Both the position numbers and the translations under genes were made by a program. A stretch of DNA of 64,000 bases from Chryseobacterium sp. C-71 (GTDB lineage Bacteria; Bacteroidota; Bacteroidia; Flavobacteriales; Weeksellaceae), in assembly GCF_020911865.1 (NCBI RefSeq), contig NZ_CP087131.1:1798001-1862000 (forward strand), given 5' to 3'. The notes beneath the pieces were generated by a model. That model saw only the letters and a list, made by a program, of their open reading frames with translations, was not told the origin of the DNA and made no database searches. Of this stretch, positions 38,361-46,879 are shown one piece after another; within the stretch, counting starts at the first letter, position 1; each line of letters begins with the position of its first letter.

Positions 38361-39044
38361 CTACAAAGGATTTAAATAATACCCGAAACCTGAACGCGTG
38401 TGAATCAACTTCACTTTAAAATCTTTATCTAATTTCTTTCTAAGAAAATTGATGTAAACCTCAACGGTATTGGTGTTGGTATTAAAATTATGTTCCCAGA
38501 CGTTTTCGGTAATCTGCTGTTTTGAAACCGTCCTTCCTTGCGCTTCTGCCAGATAAACTAGGAGCTGAAATTCTTTTAAGGTCAAAGCAATTTCGTTTCC
38601 TGCTCTGAAGACTTTTTGTTCGGTTTTATTGATAATTAAATCGTCAACTCTGATAATGTCCTGATCCGCATTATCAGTCGGCACTTTTCTTCTCAATAAA
38701 GAATTCATACGCAACAATAACTCTTCAAACTGAAAAGGTTTTACCAGATAATCATCAGCCAGCCTTGTAAAAGCATCTTTTTTATCTGAAAGATCTCCGT
38801 AGGCGGAAATGATAATGATAGGTGTATTTTTATCGAAAGACCTAATGGTTTGACAGACATCCAATCCGTTTATCTTTGGAACATTGATATCTAAAAGATA
38901 CAGATCATAAGAATTATTTTTTATTTGGCGCAGAAAGGTTTCTCCGTCATAAATTCTGTCGGTGGTAAAACGGTTTGACTCCAAAAACTTACTCAATTCT
39001 GCAGAGAGAATGAGGTCGTCCTCCAAAAGAAGAATATTCATCAA
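38361..39044 (-). CDS. OmpR/PhoB-family response regulator
   Basis: 227 residues. Receiver domain with acidic pocket EDD (8-10), phosphoacceptor Asp52 (LLDINVP) and Lys in VKPF. The C-terminal winged-helix DNA-binding domain has TVEVYINFLRKKLD and IHTRSGFGYYL. It is first in the same operon as the kinase and likely activates the downstream efflux genes. Confidence 0.93.
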   Translation of the reverse strand: MMNILLLEDDLILSAELSKFLESNRFTTDRIYDGETFLRQIKNNSYDLYLLDINVPKINGLDVCQTIRSFDKNTPIIIISAYGDLSDKKDAFTRLADDYLVKPFQFEELLLRMNSLLRRKVPTDNADQDIIRVDDLIINKTEQKVFRAGNEIALTLKEFQLLVYLAEAQGRTVSKQQITENVWEHNFNTNTNTVEVYINFLRKKLDKDFKVKLIHTRSGFGYYLNPL

Positions 39045-39246
39045 GGATATATTTACTACGAATTTAATGAAAAAAATAATGAGGTTGAGAATTGAAAGAT
39101 TGGAGAAAGCTTTTAAATAAGTAAAATGTTAAAAGAAAGACTTAGTTTAAAGCTATTGATTTGAATGTTTTTAGTTTTTAAATTATGATTAATTAAAATA
39201 ATATTAAACTTTTAAAGTTTGTCAAAATCAAATCAGATTAAAAACA

Positions 39247-39278
39247 AAAAACCTCAGATATTTCTATCTAGGGTTTTT
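39247..39278. terminator. Hairpin flanking the IS3 insertion
   Basis: AAAAACCTCAGATA / TATCTAGGGTTTTT, a near-perfect stem with T tracts on both sides. It probably belonged to the end of the leftward T6SS transcript or to a lost gene. The IS3 element begins two to three bases after it. Confidence 0.55.
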
Positions 39279-39337
39279 TATGGATACACTAATTTAGCAT
39301 CCAGTTAGAGTTAGGCATAAAACCTTAATTGTAACGT

Positions 39338-39640
39338 ATGAAACAAGGGCGAAAAATCTATGATCCGGCTTCAGTTCAATTGAGCTATGAGCGATCTAAT
39401 ATTTTGGAACTGGCAAGAGAGCTTTGTATTGAAGTTACGATGCTTTACAAATGGAGAAAAGATTATCAGGAGTTTGGAGAGATGAGTTTTCCAGGAAAGG
39501 GTAATTTCAAACAAACTCCAGAGCAAGAAAAAATTCATGAATTAGAAAAAAGACTTAGAGATGCAGAGCTTGAGCGCGATATATTGAAAAAAGCAATCGC
39601 CATTTTTCCAAGAGCGGTCGATGAAATACAAGTTCATTAA
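39338..39640 (+). CDS. IS3-family transposase OrfA
   Basis: 100 residues. Helix-turn-helix protein (SNILELARELCIEVTMLYKWRKDY) with a C-terminal leucine-zipper-like stretch (ELEKRLRDAELERDILKKAIAIF). It is intact on its own, but the partner frame needed for the OrfAB transposase is broken. Confidence 0.88.
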   Translation: MKQGRKIYDPASVQLSYERSNILELARELCIEVTMLYKWRKDYQEFGEMSFPGKGNFKQTPEQEKIHELEKRLRDAELERDILKKAIAIFPRAVDEIQVH

Positions 39641-40511
39641 GAATCATGAATCTTTATTTCCGATTGAAAAAATGTGCAGTGTTTAAAAGTAAGCTACAGT
39701 AGTTATTATAAATGGAAGGCAAGGCCTCTTTCTAATAGAGAGAGAGAGAGAGAGAGAAGAAAAAAAGACATAAAAAAACAAATAACATCTATTTATTTTG
39801 CATCAAAGCAGCGCTATGGAAGTCCCAGAATTACTGTAGAATTAGAATCTTCAGTTTTTAAAACCGGCAAAATAACGGTTGCAAAATATATGAAAGAGCT
39901 TGGTTTAAGAAGTAGATTAAGCAGGAAATTTAGAGTAACAACATATTCAAAACACAATTATTTGGTTGCAGAGAACATCCTGAATAGAAACTTTTTGGTT
40001 GGCAGTCCATCCCAAGCTTGGGGCTTATGACATCACTTATCTCCAAACCAAAGATGGTTGTTTATACCTAACAGCAATTATAGATTTGTTTGATCGAAAA
40101 GTAATTGGTTGGAGCTCAAGTACTGGGATGAGTACAACGGAGACAAGTTTAGCTGCTTGGAAAATGGCTGTCAAAAATAGAAAAGTAGGTAGCAAATTAA
40201 TTTTTCATTCAGACATAGATGTTCAGTATGCAAATAAAAAATTTACAAATACTCTTGCATTTTATGGAGTAAAAAGGAGTATAAGCAGGAAAGGCAATTG
40301 TTGGGATAACGAAGTAGCTGAAAGTTCCTTCAAATCATTGAAAACAGAACTGATTTACGGAAACAAGCTTATCACAAGGGAACAAATAGAACTTGAGATT
40401 TTTGAATATATTGAAATATGGTATAATAAAAAAAGAAGGCACAGTACTCTGAATTATAGAACTATTGAAGAATTTAACAATAAAAATAAAATTTACAAAA
40501 ATGTAGCTTAA
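39623..40511 (+). pseudogene. IS3-family transposase OrfB (DDE), frameshifted
   Basis: Starts MKYKFIKNHESLFPIEKMC at 39623. The frame is lost near 39678, where one inserted A would restore MCKCLKVSYSSYYKW. It is lost again in a GGGG run near 40018-40021, where removing one G gives QAWAYDITYLQT. The DDE residues remain readable: DITYL, HSDIDVQY, and NEVAESSFKSLKTE. An (AG)10 tract at 39737-39756 codes RERERER. Two independent lesions indicate a dead element. Confidence 0.8.
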
Positions 40512-40679
40512 CTTATATTGGAAATTTCATTTGCATATCCATTATAAATAATCTAACCAAAATTATATATCTCAAAATAAAGAAGTGAAAATTTAAAATA
40601 AAAATTCAATAATTCCAAATCGTTGAAAAATATAAATTCAATATTTTTTTTAATTATGTCCAAAATAAGCCTATAAAAA

Positions 40680-40704
40680 AACGCGGGAAATAATTTCCCG
40701 CGTT
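40680..40704 (-). terminator. Terminator of the T6SS operon
   Basis: AACGCGGGAAA / TTTCCCGCGTT with a 3-base loop, then T6 on the minus strand, about 100 bp after tssC. It is strong and GC-rich relative to its surroundings. Confidence 0.9.
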
Positions 40705-40806
40705 ACCAAATCACAAAATGACGAACAACAAATAGGAAAAAATAATTTAAAATTATGACGAAAACAGTTTGTCTATTTTCTAATTCCTAATCTGCTATCC
40801 AGTTTT

Positions 40807-42174
40807 TTACTTCTGCTCATACTCCGTTTCCCACTCATTTCCATCGTCACCTTTGTGACCATCCATTTTAATCAGGAAGTTTTTAGCCGGGAAATAAGGT
40901 TTCATATGAATATCAAGATGAATTCTGCCTTTTTGTATAGGATCCTGCTCGAATTTTCTGATTTCAAAATTTTCAATCAGTTTACCAGGACCTGTAATTC
41001 CGTCAAGGAAACGAACAATCTGGTTCATAATTTCTTTTCTGGTAACTGCCGTGAAGTTTTCGAATGCTCTTCTGTTTAAGAAATCCATCAAAACTTTGGT
41101 CACATAATCGAAAACTCTTACCACAGAATACGTCTGAAGTCCTAAGTTATCTCCGTTAAACAATGTTTTTCCTGAGAACGCCATTACTTTCCCATACTCA
41201 TTTACCATTGGGATAAGTCCTAAGTTTTCAAGATTGGCAATTTCACTTTTCTTCAAATCGAATTTAACACCATCAACTTCATTGATTCCTCCAAACTTTT
41301 TACCTGCAGTTACCTGGGACATTAATGTATGGTAAATTTTCCCTGCCAAAGCCGCAGAAGGTGGAATAAATAGATCTTCAGTTTCGTTGATATCTTCGAA
41401 TCTTCCTCTTCCAACCAACCAGTTACAAGTCATCAAAACATTGGCTCTGTAGACGTCTCCACCAGTCAAATAAGCCTGATCAAACATTTCCATTACATCA
41501 TCTGGTTCATCAAGATGTTCAAAATCGGTAACTAACATCACTTTATTTTCGTGAGCCAGTTTTGCCCATTTTTCAACCACTTTATTAGAACCTAAATACC
41601 CCGGAATTACAAGAATTCCATAGTTATTTTTAAGATCTAATCTGTCGTAGTTATCTGATAATTCTGCGTGAATAGTGTCAATAAATCTCGTGTTATCAAG
41701 ATCTTTTAACTGCTCCAAATTAGCATTAACAACAGTAATATTTTTTACTTTATCAGATTCTGTATTTTTGTAGAAAAGTGCTGCAGTTCTGTAGTTCGCT
41801 TCCAGTTCTCTTGTGATATCAACCGCTTTTGATAAGTTTTTAGAAAGAAGATCTTCAGAAGACTTTCTTTGGTCTTCACAGTTCGCAACCATATCGGTTA
41901 AAGAATCGTTTTTACTGATCACACTTGCCCAAAGTTCAAGAGTTTTCTTAAGCGTTTCTCTCTCTTTTTCTTTAGCCAGCTCTGTAAGAAAAATTTTTCT
42001 TCTTGCTTTTCTGTCCGGGTTGATATTTTGCACACCTTCAATAGAGGTTTCCAACAAATCGAAACCACCGTAACGTGCTAATTTATTAAGGCTGCTTTCT
42101 AAAGATGCACCTCCCTTTTTTTGTTCTAATACAGGAGCTGATGTAGCCTGTACTGATTCTTCTGGTTTTGCCAT
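40807..42174 (-). CDS. tssC: T6SS-iii contractile sheath large subunit TssC
   Basis: 455 residues, the Bacteroidota TssC form (DUF5458 type). It pairs with TssB to build the contractile sheath that drives the secretion tube. Diagnostic segments are LNKLARYGGFDLLE near the N-terminus, NYGILVIPGYLGSN, and a C-terminal RIHLDIHMKPYFPAKNFLIKMDGHKG. It is last in the operon, 11 bp after tssB. Confidence 0.92.
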   Translation of the reverse strand: MAKPEESVQATSAPVLEQKKGGASLESSLNKLARYGGFDLLETSIEGVQNINPDRKARRKIFLTELAKEKERETLKKTLELWASVISKNDSLTDMVANCEDQRKSSEDLLSKNLSKAVDITRELEANYRTAALFYKNTESDKVKNITVVNANLEQLKDLDNTRFIDTIHAELSDNYDRLDLKNNYGILVIPGYLGSNKVVEKWAKLAHENKVMLVTDFEHLDEPDDVMEMFDQAYLTGGDVYRANVLMTCNWLVGRGRFEDINETEDLFIPPSAALAGKIYHTLMSQVTAGKKFGGINEVDGVKFDLKKSEIANLENLGLIPMVNEYGKVMAFSGKTLFNGDNLGLQTYSVVRVFDYVTKVLMDFLNRRAFENFTAVTRKEIMNQIVRFLDGITGPGKLIENFEIRKFEQDPIQKGRIHLDIHMKPYFPAKNFLIKMDGHKGDDGNEWETEYEQK

Positions 42175-42185
42175 TGTTTGTGTTT

Positions 42186-42650
42186 TTAGTTGTTATGAGT
42201 TGTGTTATTACTTTCTAATTCTTTGATCAATGACTGAAGGGTATCCAGCAATCCTTTTTTAGCATCCGGATCTTCAAGAGCTGCTTTAAGAATTTTGTTG
42301 GTTTTCAATTGTTTGATGATCTTTTGGTACTGATCTTTTTCAGTTTCCAATCCACTCAAAAATCCACTTTGACCTGTGATTCCTTTTGTACCGAAATCGC
42401 CAAGGTTTTTGAATTTTAGATTTTCCATTTTCACAGATCCCTGAGCATCTTCAAAATCAACCTTGATTTCTGGTTTGAAATGCTCAAAAACTTTGTCAAT
42501 CGTAGTCAATCCTTCTACCAATTCCGGTTTTACAGGATCATCTGCTGTCAGTTTTTGTGCTAAAAGCGTTCTGTTTTGAGGGATCTCGAAAATCGCCTCG
42601 CTTGCGTCTAGTGGAACTTCATTGCCACCAATTCCTTTGTTTGTTAACAT
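42186..42650 (-). CDS. tssB: T6SS-iii contractile sheath small subunit TssB
   Basis: 154 residues. The central KPELVEGLTTIDKVFEHFKPEIKVDF resembles TssB family sheath proteins, and it is paired directly with tssC as in other T6SS loci. The C-terminal helix (KAALEDPDAKKGLLDTLQSLI) probably swaps with TssC. A 63-bp gap separates it from tssF. Confidence 0.9.
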   Translation of the reverse strand: MLTNKGIGGNEVPLDASEAIFEIPQNRTLLAQKLTADDPVKPELVEGLTTIDKVFEHFKPEIKVDFEDAQGSVKMENLKFKNLGDFGTKGITGQSGFLSGLETEKDQYQKIIKQLKTNKILKAALEDPDAKKGLLDTLQSLIKELESNNTTHNN

Positions 42651-42713
42651 AGTGTTTTTTTAAAGGGGTTAATAAATGTGTTTAGTTAATATCTTAAAGT
42701 TTTTAAGTGATAT

Positions 42714-44540
42714 TTATTTTTCAAAAATCCTGTAGGGATATATATTTGCAGAAGCATTCTTTAGTTTCAGCAGAAAACTTTCGCATAGATATTCCCATTC
42801 CGAATCTTTAATTGAATCTTTTTCATCGGGATTTCTGATTAAAAAAATGTCAATCGTTCTGCTAAATCCTCCCTTCAGAGAGATTTCTTTTTTTGTTCCT
42901 TTCGAAACCTGTATGTCTTTTATCGTGCTTTTAAAATGATTTAATCCAAAAATTCTGATGTCTGCCACAGTCACAATTCTGCCTCTGGTCAGCAAAGAAT
43001 TTCTGTATTCTAAAATTTTATCTTGTGACGACAGGCTTTTTCTCCCGCCGGTTGAAGGTTTTATCATTACCGCTGTTTTGTCCAATGCTAGAGCATTTGA
43101 GCCTTCTACAGTTAATATAGTTGCCGGTTTTATCTCGTTCCCTTCCTGTGCAAGCGTCAGCCAATATGAAGCATTACAGGCAACTTCTGAATCCTGAGAA
43201 TCTGAAGTGATGACCAAATACGGATTATTGGCTTGCGAGAAGCTTTTTTCTTTTGCTAATTGATGCAAAGCAGCAACATTTTGATTAATCTGTCTCAAAG
43301 TTTCTTTTGCAGAATCTCCGCCGATTCCCGAAAAAGCAGCATTTTCATCTTTTATCAATTCCAAAAGATATTGTAACAGTTCTGAAGCGCCACGCTGGTC
43401 AAATCTCGACACGCCGCCTTTTCTTAAAACTGCGGAAATTCCACTATTTTCAGCCTCATAATTTTTCACATCAAACCGCCTTCCTCTGTCATCTGAAACG
43501 TAATCAAGATCCAGAAAATGATCATCAGACTGTATCGGAATGATATTTAGCCTTCCTGTAACTCTGTGATAAGATTTTACATTGTGAACATTCACAACTG
43601 GAATACAGTTCAGAGTAACGCTCACATTTTCTAAAACATCGCTCACCACCGCTTCCGAAAATTTAAATTTCAGCCAAATAATATCTTTATCTTCTGAAAG
43701 TTTATTGTTTTTAAAATACTTTTCAAACAACTCTTCATTTTGAGGTTTATCAGAATTTGCTAATTTTTCTTTTAAAGTGAAAAAATTAGAAGAATAATAT
43801 TGGTTGACATCTGTGTAAATATGCTCAAGATCTGAATAGTTTTTGGTAATGATATTCTCAAGATTAATATTTCCCTGATCTACATTATAACCTTCCTGCA
43901 ATGAAAATTCTCGTTCTCCGAAATAAATCTTTGCCTGTTTTAGATAATAAAAAAATAATTCTTTCTGATAATTATTATTTATATCAATATAAAACATCAA
44001 GTTTTCAAATTCTGACTTGTCTTTGTTACGGATTCCTACCCACATTTCTCCGGACGGAATATGATGGTCTCCTTTTGACAAATTGTCTGTAAAAAAGAAA
44101 CTTTCTACCTGGTTCAGAGTATTTCCGTAAGCAATGTATTCTACTTTTGCGGTGGTCAGTTTCACCTCGATAGTCGGACAGAAGAAAACATCCTTGCTTC
44201 CGCTTTCAGTTGGGTTAAACACATTATGAATGCGTTTGCTTGTTTTAAAATGATTGTATAAAGATATTATCGACTGGTTTTCCAGAGGAAAAACCTGAAT
44301 CAATGACCTTGCAGGAATTACTCCGGAAACTTCTTCCGGAAACATAATTTCAAGAATCCTTTCTATGATTCTTGATCGTGAACTTTCCAGCTCAAAACCT
44401 AATTTTTCAAGTTCTGAAGCAGTTGCAGAAAGAAGCAGGCTCACAATCGGGTCAAAGGAAGTTTCTGCTTCCAGCTCATTGTAGCCCCAAAGTCTTGCTG
44501 CTCTTCTTAATATTCTGTCTTTTATTCTTTCCTGATTCAT
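42714..44540 (-). CDS. tssF: T6SS-iii baseplate subunit TssF
   Basis: 608 residues. The N-terminus (ILRRAARLWGYNELEAETSFDPIVSLLLSATASELEKL) and LESSRSRIIERILEIMFPEEVSGVIPARSL are the hallmark of TssF-type wedge proteins. With TssG, TssE and TssK it forms the baseplate. It starts 17 bp after the tssE stop. No frameshift seen. Confidence 0.88.
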   Translation of the reverse strand: MNQERIKDRILRRAARLWGYNELEAETSFDPIVSLLLSATASELEKLGFELESSRSRIIERILEIMFPEEVSGVIPARSLIQVFPLENQSIISLYNHFKTSKRIHNVFNPTESGSKDVFFCPTIEVKLTTAKVEYIAYGNTLNQVESFFFTDNLSKGDHHIPSGEMWVGIRNKDKSEFENLMFYIDINNNYQKELFFYYLKQAKIYFGEREFSLQEGYNVDQGNINLENIITKNYSDLEHIYTDVNQYYSSNFFTLKEKLANSDKPQNEELFEKYFKNNKLSEDKDIIWLKFKFSEAVVSDVLENVSVTLNCIPVVNVHNVKSYHRVTGRLNIIPIQSDDHFLDLDYVSDDRGRRFDVKNYEAENSGISAVLRKGGVSRFDQRGASELLQYLLELIKDENAAFSGIGGDSAKETLRQINQNVAALHQLAKEKSFSQANNPYLVITSDSQDSEVACNASYWLTLAQEGNEIKPATILTVEGSNALALDKTAVMIKPSTGGRKSLSSQDKILEYRNSLLTRGRIVTVADIRIFGLNHFKSTIKDIQVSKGTKKEISLKGGFSRTIDIFLIRNPDEKDSIKDSEWEYLCESFLLKLKNASANIYPYRIFEK

Positions 44541-44557
44541 TTTGTGATTTGTGTTTT

Positions 44558-44986
44558 TTAATATGAAAGCGGCCCTACAAAAAATGAATTCTGAAAAAGA
44601 AAAGGTCTGTTGGTTTCCAAAACCTGTCCTTTTACAGAGATTACTACTCTTTTTTTCATTCTTCTCTTTCCAATGGTTCCCAGATTATGGTCTTTTACAG
44701 AAACTTCTACATCTTCCAAAAGCAATCTTTTCTCGTGCATTACAATTGATTTTTTCATAGAACTCACGATGAATTCTTTTAAACTATTGTCAGTTTTAAG
44801 AAGGTCAAAATCCATTTCCCAAATCTCTGTACCAAAGGTTTCATCAAACTTACATTCTCCTAAAGCCGTTGTCGAAATCAAAAAAATCTGCTGACTTATG
44901 GAATTATCAATAGAGATTTTCTCAGCGTCTTTTTTGTTGACGATTGCCTCAAAATCCATTGGTATTTTATAGTATATTCCTCTCAT
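44558..44986 (-). CDS. tssE: T6SS baseplate protein TssE (gp25-like)
   Basis: 142 residues. GPW/gp25-type fold with SISQQIFLISTTALGECKFDETFGTEIW and a C-terminal beta strand region. It connects the baseplate to the first sheath ring. It lies 5 bp from the preceding unknown gene and 17 bp from tssF. Confidence 0.85.
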   Translation of the reverse strand: MRGIYYKIPMDFEAIVNKKDAEKISIDNSISQQIFLISTTALGECKFDETFGTEIWEMDFDLLKTDNSLKEFIVSSMKKSIVMHEKRLLLEDVEVSVKDHNLGTIGKRRMKKRVVISVKGQVLETNRPFLFQNSFFVGPLSY

Positions 44987-44991
44987 TATTT

Positions 44992-45681
44992 CTAAAAATA
45001 AATCGTTCTCTTAATATTTCCCTTATCATCATACTCGAAGTTTTTCGCCACTTTCCGTCTTCTGATAATTTGTAATTCTACTTTTGGGGTCAGTTTCAAA
45101 AACTTCTCACGATACAGAATATCTCCGATAAAGCTTTGACCATCATTATTATCGACAATGATAAAATATTGAGTAATTTCATCCTGTTTTTCAAATTCAT
45201 TAACATTACCAGAATAAAGCATTATATTCTGTCCGTTACCTGAAAGCTGGTAAATAAGTTTCTCCTGATTAAGACTTCGATGTCTGGAAATATCAAATTT
45301 TTCAATATTCTCACGCAACGGTTCGTACGCTATATTTTCATATAAAAAAGAAGTTTTGTCAAAACGTTTAATTCCCAAGAAAGACAAAATACTTTTTTTA
45401 GTGGTCGTTTTTACAAAATTCAAAGTATCTCTTGTCACTTGATAAGCTTCAGTTTCATTGGTTTTATCATCAGTAACGGTCAATTTATAAGTAGGAATCT
45501 CAACTTCCTTATTATTGATTTTTAAATGTACTTTTCCCACTTCCTCATCAGAAATAATCATCGAAATAGTATGCTTACGAAGTCCTGAATCGGTTCGCAC
45601 CACAATTTCTTCTCTTTCATCTGTTGATGAAGAGCTTTTGGACATTCCAAGATTGAGATTAAGTTCCGGAAGCGGGCTCAT
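44992..45681 (-). CDS. T6SS-iii-associated protein of unknown function, probably cytoplasmic
   Basis: 229 residues with no signal peptide or membrane segment. An N-terminal low-complexity stretch (SKSSSSTDEREE) is followed by a mostly beta-stranded protein with several basic patches (VELQIIRRRKVAKNFEYD). No family was recognised. Its start overlaps the preceding gene by 23 bp and tssE follows after 5 bp, so it is embedded among baseplate genes and may be a baseplate or spike-loading component. Confidence 0.75.
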   Translation of the reverse strand: MSPLPELNLNLGMSKSSSSTDEREEIVVRTDSGLRKHTISMIISDEEVGKVHLKINNKEVEIPTYKLTVTDDKTNETEAYQVTRDTLNFVKTTTKKSILSFLGIKRFDKTSFLYENIAYEPLRENIEKFDISRHRSLNQEKLIYQLSGNGQNIMLYSGNVNEFEKQDEITQYFIIVDNNDGQSFIGDILYREKFLKLTPKVELQIIRRRKVAKNFEYDDKGNIKRTIYF

Positions 45682-46261
45682 TTTTTTTCGTTTTTTTGAT
45701 TTTTACTTCGTCAGTTTTTTTGATTTTATAGGCAGATAAGCAATCCAACTGATTATCAATATCGATATTCTGAACTTCACTCACATATAATTCATAGTTC
45801 TTCTTGTAAGTATAAAGTTTAATCAAATCGATATCATTTAATCTCAGTTTTTCAAATTCTTTTTTACTAAGTTGTTTCGCAAAAAAACCATCACAATTCA
45901 ACGAAAAACCATTTTTGTAAGTGACAACCTCACCTGTTTTGAAAAAAACATCCAAAACCTTATCTTTTTTCACACATACATTTTTATCTAAAATCTGGAT
46001 GTACATAAAGACTTTATTCTTTCTCTTTCCTAACTGCAATGTTCCATAAACATAATCGCTATTGTTAACTCTCAGATGCAATGGGGTTGTACTCGCAAAT
46101 GGCTTTTTATCTAATTTCTGTTTTGTCTGAATAATCCCACAATCAGCATTTGCATAGGATGAATCTGTACTGTCTGTAACAGCTTTTTCCTGAGCATCAA
46201 CACGGAACATCCCGGAGAGAAAAATAAAAAGAATGAATATTGAATTTCTCATTTTCACCAT
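45659..46261 (-). CDS. T6SS-iii-associated exported protein (possible TssP)
   Basis: 200 residues if started at the ATG at 46261, which overlaps the tssO stop as TAATG. The signal peptide ends FRVDAQ (about residue 25). Three or four Cys residues lie in the mature part (DCGIIQ, NVCVKK, LNCDGFF, LDCLS), and the C-terminus is Lys-rich. Periplasmic location and position next to tssO suggest TssP of the T6SS-iii envelope complex, but I could not confirm this from motifs. Confidence 0.7.
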   Translation of the reverse strand: MVKMRNSIFILFIFLSGMFRVDAQEKAVTDSTDSSYANADCGIIQTKQKLDKKPFASTTPLHLRVNNSDYVYGTLQLGKRKNKVFMYIQILDKNVCVKKDKVLDVFFKTGEVVTYKNGFSLNCDGFFAKQLSKKEFEKLRLNDIDLIKLYTYKKNYELYVSEVQNIDIDNQLDCLSAYKIKKTDEVKIKKTKKNEPASGT

Positions 46262-46773
46262 TATTGAGCCTGATACAATTGACGACAAACATCAAGATCT
46301 GTTCTTATCTTGTCATACTCATCCTTCAATGTTTTGTTAATAGTTTGAAGACTATCCATTGTCATCTGATTTCCAGACAATTGCTTGATTTGTTTTTTAG
46401 CATCCACAAGATCTTTAAAGGTCATAATGGTGTTATTATACATTACCTTATTCTTCAGCGTATCTTTTGGTAGCTGCTTGTACATATCGGCAAGGATGGA
46501 TAGTGATAATTTCTCGTTAAAGAAATCATTTTGCCCCGGAACACCTATCGAATCTACAGCAGACTTTACCTTCTCCAACTGGAAAGAAAACTTATCCTGT
46601 GTTTCCATTTCTCTTTTCATTTTGGAGTTTTCAGCTTTCAGCAAGCTGTTTTCTTTGAATGGAAAATAAGCATTGAAAAACACTGCAATCAACAAAACGA
46701 TAACGGTTATTACGAAAAACAAGATGAAAAACGAAAATGCTCTTGAGCGCTCTTTTTTATTAAGGACTTCCAT
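46261..46773 (-). CDS. tssO: T6SS-iii membrane protein TssO
   Basis: 170 residues: a short cytoplasmic N-terminus, one membrane segment (about 14-36, FFILFFVITVIVLLIAVFF), then a periplasmic coiled coil in two stretches (about 45-75 and 125-165). This layout fits TssO, which with TssN, P, Q and R replaces TssJLM in subtype iii. It overlaps the next gene by one base (TAATG). Confidence 0.8.
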   Translation of the reverse strand: MEVLNKKERSRAFSFFILFFVITVIVLLIAVFFNAYFPFKENSLLKAENSKMKREMETQDKFSFQLEKVKSAVDSIGVPGQNDFFNEKLSLSILADMYKQLPKDTLKNKVMYNNTIMTFKDLVDAKKQIKQLSGNQMTMDSLQTINKTLKDEYDKIRTDLDVCRQLYQAQ

Positions 46774-46879
46774 AGATATTAATAAGTATTATTAATGATT
46801 GATAAATGATGGTTGATCGATGAAAAATAATTCATCAATTTTGCGTCATCAATTATCGTTTATAAATTATTATTGATGT

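Larger units (their letters stand above)
39281..40541 (+). mobile_element. IS3-family insertion sequence, inactivated
   Basis: About 1,261 bp bounded by imperfect inverted repeats that start TGGATA (left) and end TATCCA (right), with further matches inward (TCCA, TTA). A 3-bp direct repeat TTA flanks it (39278-39280 and 40542-40544), the size usual for IS3 family. It contains orfA and a twice-frameshifted orfB. It sits between the response-regulator gene and the T6SS operon end and interrupts no gene. Confidence 0.8.

Noticed and set aside
40807..42174. Phage tail sheath rather than T6SS
   Set aside because: Presence of ClpV, TssK, TssN and TssO in the same operon and absence of capsid, terminase or tail-tube genes identify a T6SS-iii, not a prophage.
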